A stretch of 64,000 nt of DNA, from contig MU858189.1 of assembly GCA_033297075.1 (NCBI GenBank), forward strand, positions 1 to 64,000, written 5' to 3'. Under the pieces are notes generated by a model, which did not search any database, was not told the origin of the DNA, and saw only the letters and a program-made list of their open reading frames with translations. This stretch comes from Rhypophila decipiens. Lineage: Eukaryota > Ascomycota > Sordariomycetes > Sordariales > Naviculisporaceae. Positions within the stretch are counted from its first letter, which is position 1. Every line of letters begins with the position of its first letter. Below are positions 1 through 11,942 of the stretch, piece by piece. The translations under genes and the position numbers were made by a program.

Positions 1-360
1 TGCAAATCCGACGAGCGCTTGTGGGTCTTGTAGGGTTTTTGGGGTTGCCCCTCCTTTTCGCGCGTCCTCTAAGAGCCTTTCGTTCCTCAAGGCACCTTTC
101 GTTCCTCAAGGCACATCAGGCCTGATATTTCCCACCTGACAAACAAAGCCTAACATCAGGCAAGTGCCTGGCAAGCAAGTGAGCGCCCCTTGGCTCCATT
201 CGGCTACCTTCACGTGATGACGTGACCACTGTTCGCGTCTCCCCACCTCCGGCCGGATTCCTCCAACCCCTCAAAACGCGGTTCTCCCTTTTCCCCCTTT
301 TTACCTTTTGACCTGCTCAATCTCACCCAAGATCAAGATCCTCACTGGCAGCAAACACAT

Positions 361-1052
361 ATGGTCGATTACTCAAAGTGGGACAAGATGCAATTCGACT
401 CGGATTCCGAGGCAGAAGAGTTGGCTGCTTCGGTTCCGCCCGCGTTTCGTGCCCCTCCCCCTCCAGCTCCTTCCACCTCTAGCTCTGCCACGCCAACCAC
501 AAGCAGCAGCAACAGCAGCAGCACACCAGGCGGCCCCGTCCGAGGAATCACCATCCATTGCGACGTTGACAAGAAAAGGAACCCCGCCACGTTCTTCCCC
601 AAGACCGATATCCCCACAGACCACGAAATCTTTTCCAAGCCGGCGGCTCTCCCATCTCGACACTCATCGAGCTCCCGCTGGTATTTCACCGTCTAAACAC
701 CCAGTCCGCAGGCGGCCTGGGCGATCTCGACAACCAGATCGCCACCTATCTCAACATTAATGCCCACTCTGGGTTTGCGCCCCCGGATTGGCAGTCTGGC
801 GTCGGCAGCGTGCTGGTGGCGCGCAAGGACAAGAAACCATTGTTGCCTCATCATTTGGAGGGTGTCTGGATGTATTGCGACCGTATTCTGGATTTCTTTG
901 GGGAGGGAAGCGCGCCGAGGCACATGTATAGCAAAAAGGCGTTTGAGGGGTGGTGGGAGCGATATGTGAGAGAGCAGCAGTTCCGGCCTGGAAGGGGAGG
1001 GGAGGAGGATCAGGATGATTGGCGGAATGTTAGGTTGCCTTATGCCATGTAG
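361..1052 (+). pseudogene. conserved fungal protein, apparent 1-nt frameshift
   Basis: The N-terminal part, starting at the ATG at 361 (MVDYSKWDKM), is acidic and then Pro/Ser-rich. It reads in one frame to about 645. The C-terminal half is in another frame from about 650 to the TAG at 1050-1052. It contains motifs such as ELPLVFHR, DNQIATYLNI, GFAPPDWQSGVG and EGVWMYCDRILDFFG, which look like the conserved half of a fungal protein of unknown function. No GT-AG intron with a plausible branch site lies between the halves. One missing base near 648 would join them, so this is a frameshifted gene or an assembly error. I infer that the halves belong together from composition and from the seamless sense of the joined reading. 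Function unknown; probably a soluble cytosolic or nuclear protein of about 230 residues. Confidence 0.6.
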
Positions 1053-1398
1053 GGTTGACACGAGGACGAATTGGGAGAACATGGGACCTCATAAACAGGC
1101 ACCAGTCCAATTCGACTTTTCAGTCCAGTCAAGGCATCATTCCAGCCTGTCAAGCGATCTTCTATTCATTATTATTTTCTCTAGCCGGCTAAGGCATCAT
1201 TTCACGAGAACGTTGCATGTGTATGAGAAGAATCGTATGTTTATATGAGAGCACTGGTGCCTGTTTATCAGGCCCCTGAATAGAATTCCTATATGCCTAG
1301 TACCCAAATGCCAATATCAATGAACAAGGAACAATCTGTATCACTCTAAACCATGTAACCCAAACAACAAACCGAGAGAAAAACATAGAAGAAAAACC

Positions 1399-1824
1399 TC
1401 AAGCCTCCACATGGATGGTGCCGACCTTCCAACTCTCCCGGATATTTCTCCGAGGGCGAGGGCTAGGCCGAGACTCACTCCCATCCCCGCCACCTCTCTT
1501 CTTGAAGAAAGACGAAAATTGCAACTTTAACAAATTCCAAATGCCGCTCAACCGTGTACCCAAGAATTCCCGAACCGTAGATGCAATGGACCAAAGAAAA
1601 AAGGACTGCAACGCCAGCGAGCCCACCAGAAACAAATCCAACCCGCCCCCGCCGGCCCGGTTGTTGCCACAGCACGCGACATGGTGGCGCGTCGCGACTG
1701 CGGCAAGCGTAGCCAGGGCAAATCCCAAGTTGATGCCCGAAATGACAAACTGCGAGGCATCGTCGCCGTCATCATCGTCTGCGCTCTTGCTAATGACAAA
1801 GGAGAATGTACAGGGTTCTTGCAT
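1399..1824 (-). CDS. small membrane protein, hypothetical
   Basis: This open frame of about 141 codons is read from the first in-frame ATG (1824). The frame stays open upstream to about 1890 without another ATG. It has an acidic run (DDDDGDD), a hydrophobic segment (FVISGINLGFALATLAAVA), a second one (LDLFLVGSLALQSFFLW) and a basic tail. That suggests a two-helix membrane protein. I recognise no family. It lies 90 bp from the end of the BTB-like gene on the same strand. An upstream exon is possible but I could not fix one, and the frame could also be fortuitous because both strands are open here. Confidence 0.35.
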   Translation of the reverse strand: MQEPCTFSFVISKSADDDDGDDASQFVISGINLGFALATLAAVATRHHVACCGNNRAGGGGLDLFLVGSLALQSFFLWSIASTVREFLGTRLSGIWNLLKLQFSSFFKKRGGGDGSESRPSPRPRRNIRESWKVGTIHVEA

Positions 1825-1914
1825 TTGAGGGTGTGTTGTTGTGATAGTTGTCGTCGTCGATAGGACGTGATCCCCGTCTACCACCGCCACAGTTGAGAGC
1901 GGTGGGCTTGCGAG

Positions 1915-4128
1915 TCACATGCCACGCCCAAACAGGACGGGGTATCTCAGACTGAGTTTGCGCTTCCAGCTCTTCGACCGCGCCGCGCTTCCCAGATCCT
2001 GGATGAGGTTCGGCTCAGTGACAGTCTTTGTGCCTTCCTGCTGAGGTGCAGGCTCAGGGACCGGAACGGCCGGATTCGCGTCGGTGTCGACGCCCGTGTC
2101 AAGGGCGGCGTGAGACTCGGCAGCCGGAACCTCGGGCTCCCGAGCGGGCTCCTGTTTCGGCTCGACGGCGGGCTCAGCCTTCTTGGCGTCAGCGGAGTCA
2201 GCGGACTGAGGAGTGTCGGAAAGTAGCTGTGGCTCCGCCTTGGTCTCGGCCTGTGGCTCGGGCTGCACCTCGGCGTCGCTATTGGGCTGGGCGTCCGAGG
2301 TCTCGGGCTGATGAGCTGTTAGCTTTGTCCCTGATTGCGGGTCGCCGTGATTCGGCTCTACCTTCGCTGTGTCTGACATTATCTCGGATCCAACCAGTTC
2401 CGCCTTGTCGGCGACCTTGTCCAGCGTAGAGTCTACCAACTCCTCGGCCTTATTGACAGCATCGGTGGTTGACGCGGACGCGGCGATGGGAGCTGGAGCT
2501 GGGACTTGAACATGCTCCGTGGCCTTGGTCTGCTCTTCGTCTGTCTCGACAATCTTGTCCTGATCTTGCGTGTCGTTATCATGAGGAGTGGCAAAGTCGC
2601 GCTTGTCGACAAATTCATCATCCTTCTTGGGCTCAGGTGCATCGGGGGCAGCAATCTCGGGCTCCTCCTCCTTCTTGGGCTCGGGAGGGGTGACGACTTC
2701 CTTTAGTGGCTCGAGCTCGGGAAAAATCTCGACGACTGACGAGGGACGCTCTGGAAGTGGCTCGGGCTCCGATGGCGAGAACTCCCAGAAACCAGAGTCA
2801 ACCTCACGGAGGATTCTCTTGCCCGGGCGCTCACGCTCAGGAGTCTCGGGCTCGGGGACAGGCTCAATGTCCTTGATCACGGGTCCCAAGCCCCACTCGG
2901 GCGCCATGTCGAGGAGCTTACCGGAGTCCTTGCGCTCCCGGTTGGTTGGCATGACAGTCGGCTTGAAGACATCGTCGTGATTGAGAACCGGCTCAGCCTC
3001 GATTCTGAAGGCCGTTGTAGGCGCAACGGCGACCACTGAGGCTGGTGGTGCGACCTCGCGCTCAGTGTTGAGCTCGACTGCCTTGTGCTCCGGAACTGAC
3101 TCAGCAGCGGGTTCCGAAATTCCATCCTTGGATCCCGATGTTACTGATGCGAGCTCCGGGTCTGGCGAGGGCCATGGAGTTGCCTGCTTTTTCAGCGGCA
3201 AGGAATCCTCCTTTGTCATGGCCTTTGACCTTGTCTGCACCAGTGCTACGGATGAGGCTGAGGGAGGAGGTGGCGAGTTGGGGCGAGCGGACTCGGCATG
3301 GGCCATGTTTGCAATAGCCTTTGGAAGCGGCACGATTCTCTCACAAAACATCTCGAGGACTGTCCGTAACAAGACCTTGTGCGGTGAGAGAATGCCGCTG
3401 ATGCGGTCGAGAAGGTCGGAGCCGAGAATCGATTTGGGGTCCTCTAGGTGAGGTCGTATCCGTGACTTGAGGTAGTAGATGAACCAGTCATCGTGCTCCG
3501 AGAGCGTGGGGAACGAGTCCCGCGTGATCTCGAGGAGGCTTGGCAGGGGTAGACCCTCACCGTGCTTCTCAATCTGCTGTTGTGTCAGACGCATCAACTC
3601 GGGCAGGTCGTAAGCACGAGCCGCAGCATATGCCTTGATGCTCGTCTTGAGCTCGACAATCTGCTTGGACGGGATGAATGGCTCTTTGGGCTTGAGCGAC
3701 TCGTACGTGCCCGTGTGTAGGTAATGGACAAGGACATGTCCGATGTCCTCGGGGATGTCTGGGAGCTCTGGGAGCTTGTCCTCAAATGCGGCGTGAAGCT
3801 TGGGGCTCTTGATGAGGATGTCCTTGGGAACCGTCATGGGGCTCGCAAAAGGGACAGTGCATGGTGTGCTTGCGTATGGTCTATGGTATTTGGATGCAAG
3901 TCAGTATGATGCTAAGAAAGCAGAGGACAGAAGGACAACTTACGAGTTGTCTGGACGATGGTCAATTTCCTCAATCACGGGTGGGAGAGTCGAGGTGCTC
4001 GACTCTCCCTGAAGCGGCCCTGAGGCATCAGCTACTTTCTTGGAGTCAAGAGCCGCCTTGATGGCAGGCGGATGTGGCAGAGGCGTGACCGACTTGGCGG
4101 CGTTGCTGCTCTTCTTGCGCTTGGCCAT
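1915..4128 (-). CDS. BTB/POZ-like domain protein with long acidic tail
   Basis: Two exons, 4128-3944 and 3880-1915, give 716 residues. The 63-nt intron has donor GTAAGTTG, branch CTGAC and acceptor CATAG, and keeps frame. The start at 4128 (MAKRKKSS, strong ATCATGGCC context) matches how such proteins usually begin. In-frame ATGs at 4230 and 4293 would add a membrane-spanning segment. After the splice the protein reads PFASPMTVPKDILIKSPKL and then LPDIPEDIGHVLVHYLHTGTYE. This is the degenerate BTB-like fold used for protein-protein interaction in many fungal paralogues. A helical region follows (KAYAAARAYDLPELMRLTQ). From about residue 270 the protein is a low-complexity Glu/Pro/Ala-rich tail, probably disordered. 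Function unknown; likely a cytosolic or nuclear adaptor. Confidence 0.75.
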
Positions 4129-4293
4129 GATGGACTTGACGATGATGGAGGTCGCAGCGAAGAAAGTAAGTCCGATGATGGTTGCTGCTTCGATTGTGAT
4201 GTAGACGTTGAAATTGCAAGGAGGTCTCATTGCGTCGGGGTGTGTTGATGATGTCTTTGCTTTGTGATCGAGAGACAGTCGGACGCCGACCAT

Positions 4294-6055
4294 TTATTCT
4301 TCTCTTCACGCTTGGGGGTAGGAACAAGCCCGGGTGATGATTTGTTGCTCCTGAGGTCTTGGCCAATGATTGTCGTCGTGAGGGTTGGGCGCCAATGATG
4401 TCCAACTGTCGCATGGTCAACGCCAGACCTGGCACACCCGCATTGTTCGCTCTGAACTGAACAAGCTGAAGTGGTTGGACATTGAAGCAAAGGGGAAAAG
4501 GAGACCATTTCGCCACTCGAACAGGTGTTCCTCGATGCATCGACAATTCAGGCTTTGCTTCGTCGTGTTCTGCTGTTTTGCGTTTAGTTTTGGTGAAGTG
4601 TCAAGATTTCATGAACCGGGAAAAGAGTGAAGCATCAGTGGGTCTTTTCTGACCTCTCAGATTGATCCATCTTGAGTCATTCAGCGTGCTGGCCAATGAG
4701 GCCATCGTGCATCCCCGATCAGGTTTAGCGCCGCCACGGGTCCAACGTTCCGGCCAGTCCCCCGGTAGGGCGAGAACAGGGCGGCGTTGGGCGCTTACCA
4801 AACGGGGACGACATGGGGACATGTGAACAGTTTTAGAAGGACCTGAAGCTTGCTCTTCACACGTGGCGGTCGCGACTTCCCATCAATGTTGGAACTGGTG
4901 TGGCGCATCAAGAGCCGACTCTCCCGACGGCAGTTGCTGCCCTGGATGAAGCCCAATGTTTCAGCAAGGACCCCCCTGGACTGGCAGCCACGTAAAGAGG
5001 GACTAACCGGAGATTATTCAACAATCGGGTTTGTCCTTGACTGTTGGAAAAATTGTCAGCCACTCAGGGACCTTGTGCCCGCCCATTTGTTACCAAATTT
5101 GTCTTGCTTGGGCAACTTTGGGTCTTGACAGCGCAGTCATGGTCGACTGCTGACCACGGCATACATTGTCCAAGACCCCTTTTCTCCAGGGTATCAATTG
5201 CACAGATGAGCAAGGAGAAATCCAGAATTCTCTTGTCGCGTCAGCCGCGAATCTTTGCATTGGTTACTGCCTTCTGGCTTGCAAAGTAGCGTAGCTGGCT
5301 TCCAATCGGTTGTCATGATCTTGGACATCACCATATGCCGACCTCCCTTTCCAGCACATTGTCCAGTCTGAAGGATTCCGTCGTCATGTGTATCCTCCCC
5401 TTGATTTGGACATTTGTCGCGTGACTCTCGGCTGCGTGGTGAGGGCATTATTTGCTTCTGAGTTCAGGCTTTCATGTTGCCGGCACTGGAACTACAAAGT
5501 CTCAGTGGCCAATGACTCTGAATCGATCTAGAGGGCCAAAGGCAAAGTGTTTAACAGGAGGAGGTCCGCTTCGATGGCCTTTTAAGTATGTATGCGAGAA
5601 TTGTGCATGAGAACAGCATCTGTTAGAAGTTTTTACCCGTGACATTGATGATCGGGATATTAAGGGAAGTCTTGTGAAAGGATCACATTCGTCGTAGAAT
5701 CTCCACAGATATATGACATCTCCTCTTGCTGGTAAAGGCATTAGCTAACGCAGCACCTTCATGCCAGATCAGGCAGTAGTTGCTAATACATCGAAGCTAA
5801 TGACTCAGGCACGTAATTGACTATAAAAATGAAGAGATTGGGCATGTATTATCGACAGCTCCCAGCTGGTGATCTGAATACGCTGCCATAATAATAGCCT
5901 GACCTCCCTCAGAACGCACAAGTCTGATTTCAGAATTGTACTGGACAAATGAAAACTCAACTCTGGGTCGGCACAGACGGAGCAGAGATAGGCCTGACAG
6001 GAAAAAAGCAAACAACGGCCATATTCCCCTCGCCCTTCGTAGGGGACGGCCGCAT
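4294..6055. other. gene-poor spacer
   Basis: About 1.8 kb between two minus-strand genes. Open frames here are short, overlap on both strands and show no recognisable motif or splice pattern. It presumably holds the promoter of the BTB-like gene. I see no transposon ends or tandem repeats. Confidence 0.5.
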
Positions 6056-6948
6056 TCAAACCTGGCAAACGTCCCCTTTGGTATAAATATTATACCACCT
6101 ATCCAAGCTATCACCCAAAACAGAATACAGATCCGGAATATCCAAAACTTTCATTCGCTTGACCATATCCAGGAGCTCATACTCGTCTTGCTCCTCCTCG
6201 ATCACATCGGTGTTGGCGTCCGGGCCCTGTTCTTTAATGATCTCGCTTTGGTAGCTCATGACCTGGCTAACGCCGACGATCCTGACGGTGAAGAGGTTTT
6301 CGTTCTCATAAAGGAACCTTGATCGACGGGACGGGCTATCTTCGGGTGCAGCTTTGCGCTTGGCGTGCTGATCAAGGACCTGTTCGACGGTTGCCTCGTC
6401 GGCATGAATGTAAAAGTGATAGCGGGGCGAGAACATGAACCTGTCGCATATTTTCGTCCCTTCACGTTCGGCCTGGGCTTCCGGGGAGGTAATCCAGTCT
6501 GTAAAGACACGGGCCGTAAGAGCCAGGTTTGCGTCAGACAGAGTCGCGGCGTCTTGTAGGACGGTCATGACATGCCTGTCGTATAAATCATACCAGCGAG
6601 CTTCGTTCTGTGGACGCAAAAACCAGGATCGGATGCCATCGTTTACTATGGCCAGGAACTCGGGCCATTTGGCCTCGGAGGAGTAAGTTGTCCGGATGAT
6701 GACAAAGCCCCATTGTCGGAGTTGGTATTTAGTCAGCTGGTTAGAGAGGCTCTCGGCGAGAGTTGGATAGGTCTTGCCACTAAAGCTGGACATGATTTCC
6801 TTCTCTTCACTTCGTTGTTGTAGCTGCGGTCGTATGTCGGGCAGGTTTGATGCGATGGTTTGTTGAACCCGGGGGTCGAATTGGCAAGCAGCGAGCAACT
6901 TTTGGAAGACGAATGGGAGTGGGATCGCGTAGTTCTGGATTGGCGGGT
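6056..6948 (-). CDS. conserved fungal protein, function unknown
   Basis: The coding frame runs from an acceptor (TTGAGCAG) at 6949 to the stop at 6056. The first ATG inside it is at 6793 (MSSFSGKTYP). The sequence before that ATG (PLPFVFQKLLAACQFDP, then SNLPDIRPQL) looks coding, so an upstream exon is likely. A candidate exon with ATG at 7036 and donor GTAAGC near 7008 would arrive in the wrong phase by one base. The motifs QLRQWGFVIIRTTY, WPEFLAIVNDGI and HFYIHADEATVEQVL match a recurrent ascomycete family of unknown function (known to me by pattern only). No signal peptide or membrane segment. The N-terminus is unresolved, and a 1-nt frame error in exon 1 is possible. Confidence 0.65.
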
Positions 6949-9095
6949 CTGCTCAACGGTCAGTTGATTTGGGCTTTGCAGAACTAGTGGACTCGTGCTT
7001 ACATCTGTGATGCTTGGATCGAATTGGACATGAGGAGAAATGGAACAGATGGGAAGGGAATCCAGTGACTAGTCAGACCAAGAATTCTACCCAAGGTGAT
7101 GCAGAGACCTGAGCATCAAGCAAGTCAGGTGTGGGTGGAAAGGGGGAAATGAACTGCTTTTGATCGCGTTGGTACAATGTAGCAGTATTATCTTTCGGCA
7201 CAAAGCAGTTGGTTCTCACTGCATGACGCTAGAGTATGCTAGAGTCAACTTTTAGTCTTCAGATATAAGGGTTAGGTCCCTTGAAACAAGCACGTTACAC
7301 TGCATATTGCTTGTGTGGTATTCTTTTTTACTATTGCCGCAAACCGAAGAGAACCGCTGAGGGCAGGCAAAGCCCCCAATTATCTTGACATATTTACCAT
7401 ATGCACTAACACTTACAAAGAAGTGACAAGCAGATTAAGTGCACAGACAAAGTACATGTATTGACTGCATGTAGCCAAGAGTCGTACTAGCACCCGAAGC
7501 ACGCCGGTAAGGATTCTCGTTGCATGATCACAATATGAATCAAGTATTAATTAGCAGTGATTGAGTGATGAAAAGAGTGGCTCGTCGAAAGAGCTCCCTT
7601 TGACATTTTCTTCTCCCTCATCTTTCTTCTTGCAAGCCTCTCGAATCCTAACAACTTCCCTCTTATCATTTGTCTTATCTTCATTCCTCTCAGTCTCATC
7701 ATAGCCTCTCTTGTGGCTGCCAGCCATGTTCATGCCAATGTCAAGGCTGTCTTTGCCCATTTTATGCCAAGTCAGCTGTCTGGGCATTAAGATATCTAAA
7801 TTATCTAATTATCTATTTTCATACGTGTTATAACCGTCTAGCGATATATCGGATAATGAGCTTGTTCATTTTGAGGACTTTAATACCTTTCTAGCTCTGC
7901 CTTTGTTTGATACACCTACAATCTCGGGTGTATGTTCAACACATCTCGTTCCAGCAGGTATGTACAGTGTTTTTCTTCCTCACTCTTGATTGTTGATTGT
8001 TTTTCTTTCCGTTGAGGAAATGTTCTATTTTTTACACATTGGACAGCCTATCTGATCGTGGAGAACATAGCCGGGTTGGGATGTTGATGGGTGAGTTTCC
8101 ATTGGTATTTTTGTGTCTTGTACATTTCCTTTCTTCTGTTTCTTGCTGTTCTGCTCTACATCGATCAGCATGAGATACCGCCGGTTCGATTCCTTGGGGG
8201 TTTGCTGACGAGATTGAGGTTCCGGTTAGAACTAGATATCCTCGACACGCTTCCAAACCCGAAAGTAAACAAGCTCTATCTCGGTGGACAAATTGGTAAT
8301 GAGAGATGGGCCACCACCTCTTACAAACCGGGCACGGAACGCCATCTACAAACTCACCCCGAAACGTTAGTTGCGTATCAAGAGCATCCGAATACTTGCC
8401 CGTCTCGCAAAATATTCCATCAGCCGTACGGTTCAAGCTGCAGGGGTATATTCGGGACAGGGTTGACATGTACTGTCTTTGTATACAACTTAATACCATG
8501 GTCTGGGTCTGTCAAAGAAAGTAGGATCTTTAACGTGAGCCACTGTACCTGGAAGAATACCTAATGACCACAGTAGCTCAACAGCGATTGGTGGAATGCT
8601 GGAACAACATACCCGCAGCCCAGACCCGGTTACACAGGGTGACAGGACCCAGACCATCATGGGCTCAAACGCGGACAGACGCATGTCGAGATTGACGTGG
8701 TTAAAGATACGGCAGCACGGATTCATTGAAGCCGGCTGTCTTCTAGAATACCTCGCTGCACGTGTTTGGATACGATATCACCCATTTTATAGCTTGTCAG
8801 ATGTCAATTCCGGGATAAGCATATTGCTGAGCTCTCCTGTGATTTGACAATACGCGGAAACAAGGCAGAGCCCGCAGACCGTGGCAACTCCCGAGCACCG
8901 CCTAATATCCGTTAATATGGAGCATATTAAACAGCCCGGCATCGACACTGGACTTTGCACAAATACCACCGAGCCCACAATGCCACTTTGCTCTTTATTT
9001 ATCTCCTTCACTTGGAGACCACTGTTCCTGGGCATTTTCTTCCTTTTCACCAGTCTCACAACACAGACCTGGTAACATTTCGAGCGGTGACCAAG
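6949..9095. other. gene-poor spacer
   Basis: About 2.1 kb with no supported gene. Opposed open frames at 8032-8564 overlap almost completely and neither has family motifs. The likely exon 1 of the gene ending at 6056 lies at about 7008-7036. The last 100 bp should contain the DUF1996 gene promoter. Confidence 0.45.
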
Positions 9096-10300
9096 ATGCG
9101 CTTCCCGACACCCCTTTCACTAGCCCTCCTGGCGAGGCTGGCGTCCTCCCAGGGCACCATGCCCATGATGCGCTTCCAATGCTCCCAACTCGTGGTTGAG
9201 CGTCTCGACCCCCTCGTCAACCCCGGAACCGCACCGTCCCCCCATCTCCACCAAATCGTGGGCGGCAACTCGTTCAACATCTCCATGGACCCCCTCACCC
9301 ACGACTTGCCCACCAAATCCACCTGCACATCCTGCACATTCTCCGAGGACTTTTCCAACTACTGGACGGCAGTCATGTACTACCGCGCGCGCAACGGCTC
9401 CTTCACCCGGGTTCACCAGCTCCCCAACGAAGGGCTCAAAGGCAACGGCGGCATCACAATCTATTACATCGCCCCATCAAACAAGAAATCGGCCGTCACT
9501 GCCTTCCGGCCAGGCTTCCGCATGCTAGTCGGCGACGCCTCCCGCACCGTCGCCGGCGGTCCCGCGCGCAAGATCTGCCACAGATGCATGCCCGCCTCGG
9601 GCGACAATCGAAACATCAACTGCGGCGCACCGGATAGTCCGGAGTTTCCCAAGAGCTTTTGTGCAGGTGGTATCAGGACAATCATCACCTTTCCCACCTG
9701 CTGGGATGGGAAGAATACAGATAGTCCGGATCACATGTCCCATGTGGCGTATGCTACCGGCGCAGGGGCGAATGACGTTGGCCCGACCGGGTCGTGTCCT
9801 GCTAGTCATCCTGTTGTGATTCCACAGTTGATGTACGAGATTATTTGGGATACTACGCCGTTTAGCAAGAAGGAACTGTGGCCTGAGGATGCGAGCCAGC
9901 AGCCTTTTGTTTGGAGTACGGGAGATACGTGAGTATTGTCACCCAGGCATCGGATGGCGGAAACGGTGAGATGACTGCAAAAAGCAAGCTGACATTGATG
10001 GCTCTGAAACAGGCACGGCTACTCCCAGCATGGCGACTACGTATTTGGGTGGAAGGGGGATTCGTTGCAAAAGGCCATGGATGCCAGATGCAATGGGGAT
10101 ACTTGCTCTGTTCTCGAGCTGCAGAGCACCGACGAGGCAGTCAAGTGCACCAAGGCGACGGATGTTGAGGAGGAGGTTGATGGATGTGAGTCTATGAGTT
10201 TTCTTTTTGGAGCAAGAAACAATAATGTTTGACCCTGTGGCTAACCATCTGTCAATTCACAGGGCTCGAGAGACTCCCGGGCGATCGTATGCTGTTTTAG
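9096..10300 (+). CDS. secreted DUF1996 domain protein
   Basis: Three exons, 9096-9928, 10013-10185 and 10263-10300, give 347 residues. Both introns are canonical (GTGAGT donors, CAG acceptors, CTAAC branch before exon 3) and preserve frame. An N-terminal signal peptide (MRFPTPLSLALLARLASSQG) predicts secretion. The body carries the DUF1996 hallmarks in order: FRPGFRMLVGD, TFPTCWDGKNTDSPDHMSHV, CPASHPVVIPQLMYEI, then GYSQHGDYVFGWKGDSLQ and a short C-terminus. Family length and cysteine placement look normal. DUF1996 proteins are extracellular proteins common in ascomycetes, and their biochemical role is not established. Neighbours give no functional clue. Confidence 0.93.
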
Positions 10301-11942
10301 GTACTGCCCGTCTTTGTTCTGAAGGTAAGGTATGAACCCATCAATCAGAGGCCGACGAGGTCAAGTAATCTTGCCAGTGGCCCACGAAGTTGGTTTTCAA
10401 TAGCCCAAAGTTTCATCAGATTAACATAAAGAATCCGAACCATCGCTTCTCGACTCGGTTGATGAAGATGACCTGGCTAGCAGCATGAGCAGTAGGAATT
10501 CTAATAATTTTCGCTCCTATCATGTCATTGTGTCATGTCAGAAATATCTTGAGTTCTGACGGGTACCGTCGCATCCCGATCGATCGAGCGGCTTCTCACG
10601 GGAGTATATTATGACTCCATCCTTCCCGCTGACTGGGCTTGTTATCTGCACGTAATGCGTCTGACGCGGCTTGTGGTGGTCTTCCATAGCACCCCACCCG
10701 CAGAGAGTAGATTGATCGCTGTACTGACCTTCCCGCCATCCTACCGCGGTTTTCTATTCCGCGGTAAGAGATCTGAGCGCTATTTCCCCCACCGGCCAAT
10801 CGTGACTTCTTTTCTTCGGTGAGTCCGTTGACAACGGTCTCGTGGCCCTCCCCGGAATTGGGATTGTTGGCCCTTGGCAGTCATTTGACTGTGCCGCATT
10901 GAAGCTGGATAGACAGTGCAAGTCCAGTCACGTCCACAAAAGAGAGAAGCTCCAGCACCCTTTCAAATGTCTTCATGTCCCAAAGAGGCAATAATCCTAA
11001 AGAGACTATCGTTCTGTCGGCCGCCGGTATGTGAACTAGCCGGCAGGTGATATGCTCCCACAGCCAATTGGATTGCGTTCTCTCGATTCGGAACTGTCAT
11101 GCGTGTCGTTGGTAGGTATAACATCTCACGGTGAAGAGAACTCATTCGGACCTCCGCCAGTTATCTCTTGTTCTGTTGGCGGCTGTGCTGGTAAGATATC
11201 ACAAACAAGTGTTAGTCGCTCTGAGGAGGTTCCATGTCAAGATTGTTGGTCCGATAATAACCTCAGTAGCTACCATCCGAAATCGCACAAATCGAGATCG
11301 AGGAAACAGAAAAAGGAATGATAGCAATGCATATGTCCAGATGACTGGCCTCTGGAAATAAGGCCATGTCGCCGGTCGTATAGGAGGTAGCGGTGGCGCA
11401 CCCAAATGCAGGTTTGATCGTGGCTCAGGCGTATCGCGTTCAAGGTAGTTTTCCAGCTGCTCTGACTCCGAACATTGTTGGCTCTCCAGCTGCTGTTGAA
11501 CATGGAAATAACGCCCGGGCTGTGTACTTGCTGTTTCTTGAACTGGGAGGAGCGGATGTGCGCAGACGCTAGAACATGCGCATATCGAGGCAAAGATCCG
11601 TCACATGTGCTCGATTCATCTTGCCGGATCCTAGATGTCTGGGCAGTTCGCAAATCAGAGTTGATACGTGGTTGTGAACGGACACATGACTGTGCGCGAG
11701 TAGTGAATTAGTACCTAGGTATCATACTTCGTTCCTTCCTCAGCTTCCCGGAGGCGCCATATTCTCCACAAGACCCAGGTTAGCGGCTTCCTCGTCTCAC
11801 GGTTGACCGGTGCCTTCGGTACCTTAGGTATAAAATGATGCGATCCCGTTTCAACTCCCCAACTCCTCATGCAAAAGGGAGCTTTGTTCCGACTCCTCTC
11901 TTTACTTCCCACTTCCAGAACAAGCTCCAGTCAACCTCCATC
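10301..11942. other. spacer with P450 promoter
   Basis: About 1.6 kb between the DUF1996 and P450 genes. Open frames are short and carry no motif or splice structure that I can support. The last 115 bp contain the P450 TATA element. Confidence 0.45.
11829..11835 (+). promoter_or_regulatory. TATA box of P450 gene
   Basis: TATAAAA lies about 114 bp upstream of the P450 start codon, a usual distance for a fungal core promoter with a leader of 50-80 nt. Confidence 0.5.

Noticed and set aside
2028..3451. Long plus-strand frames across the BTB-like gene
   Set aside because: They are shadows of the low-complexity Glu/Pro-rich minus-strand coding sequence.
8032..8564. Opposed open frames of about 155 codons on both strands
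   Set aside because: They overlap almost fully, neither has family motifs, a signal peptide or matching introns, and codon use does not favour either strand.
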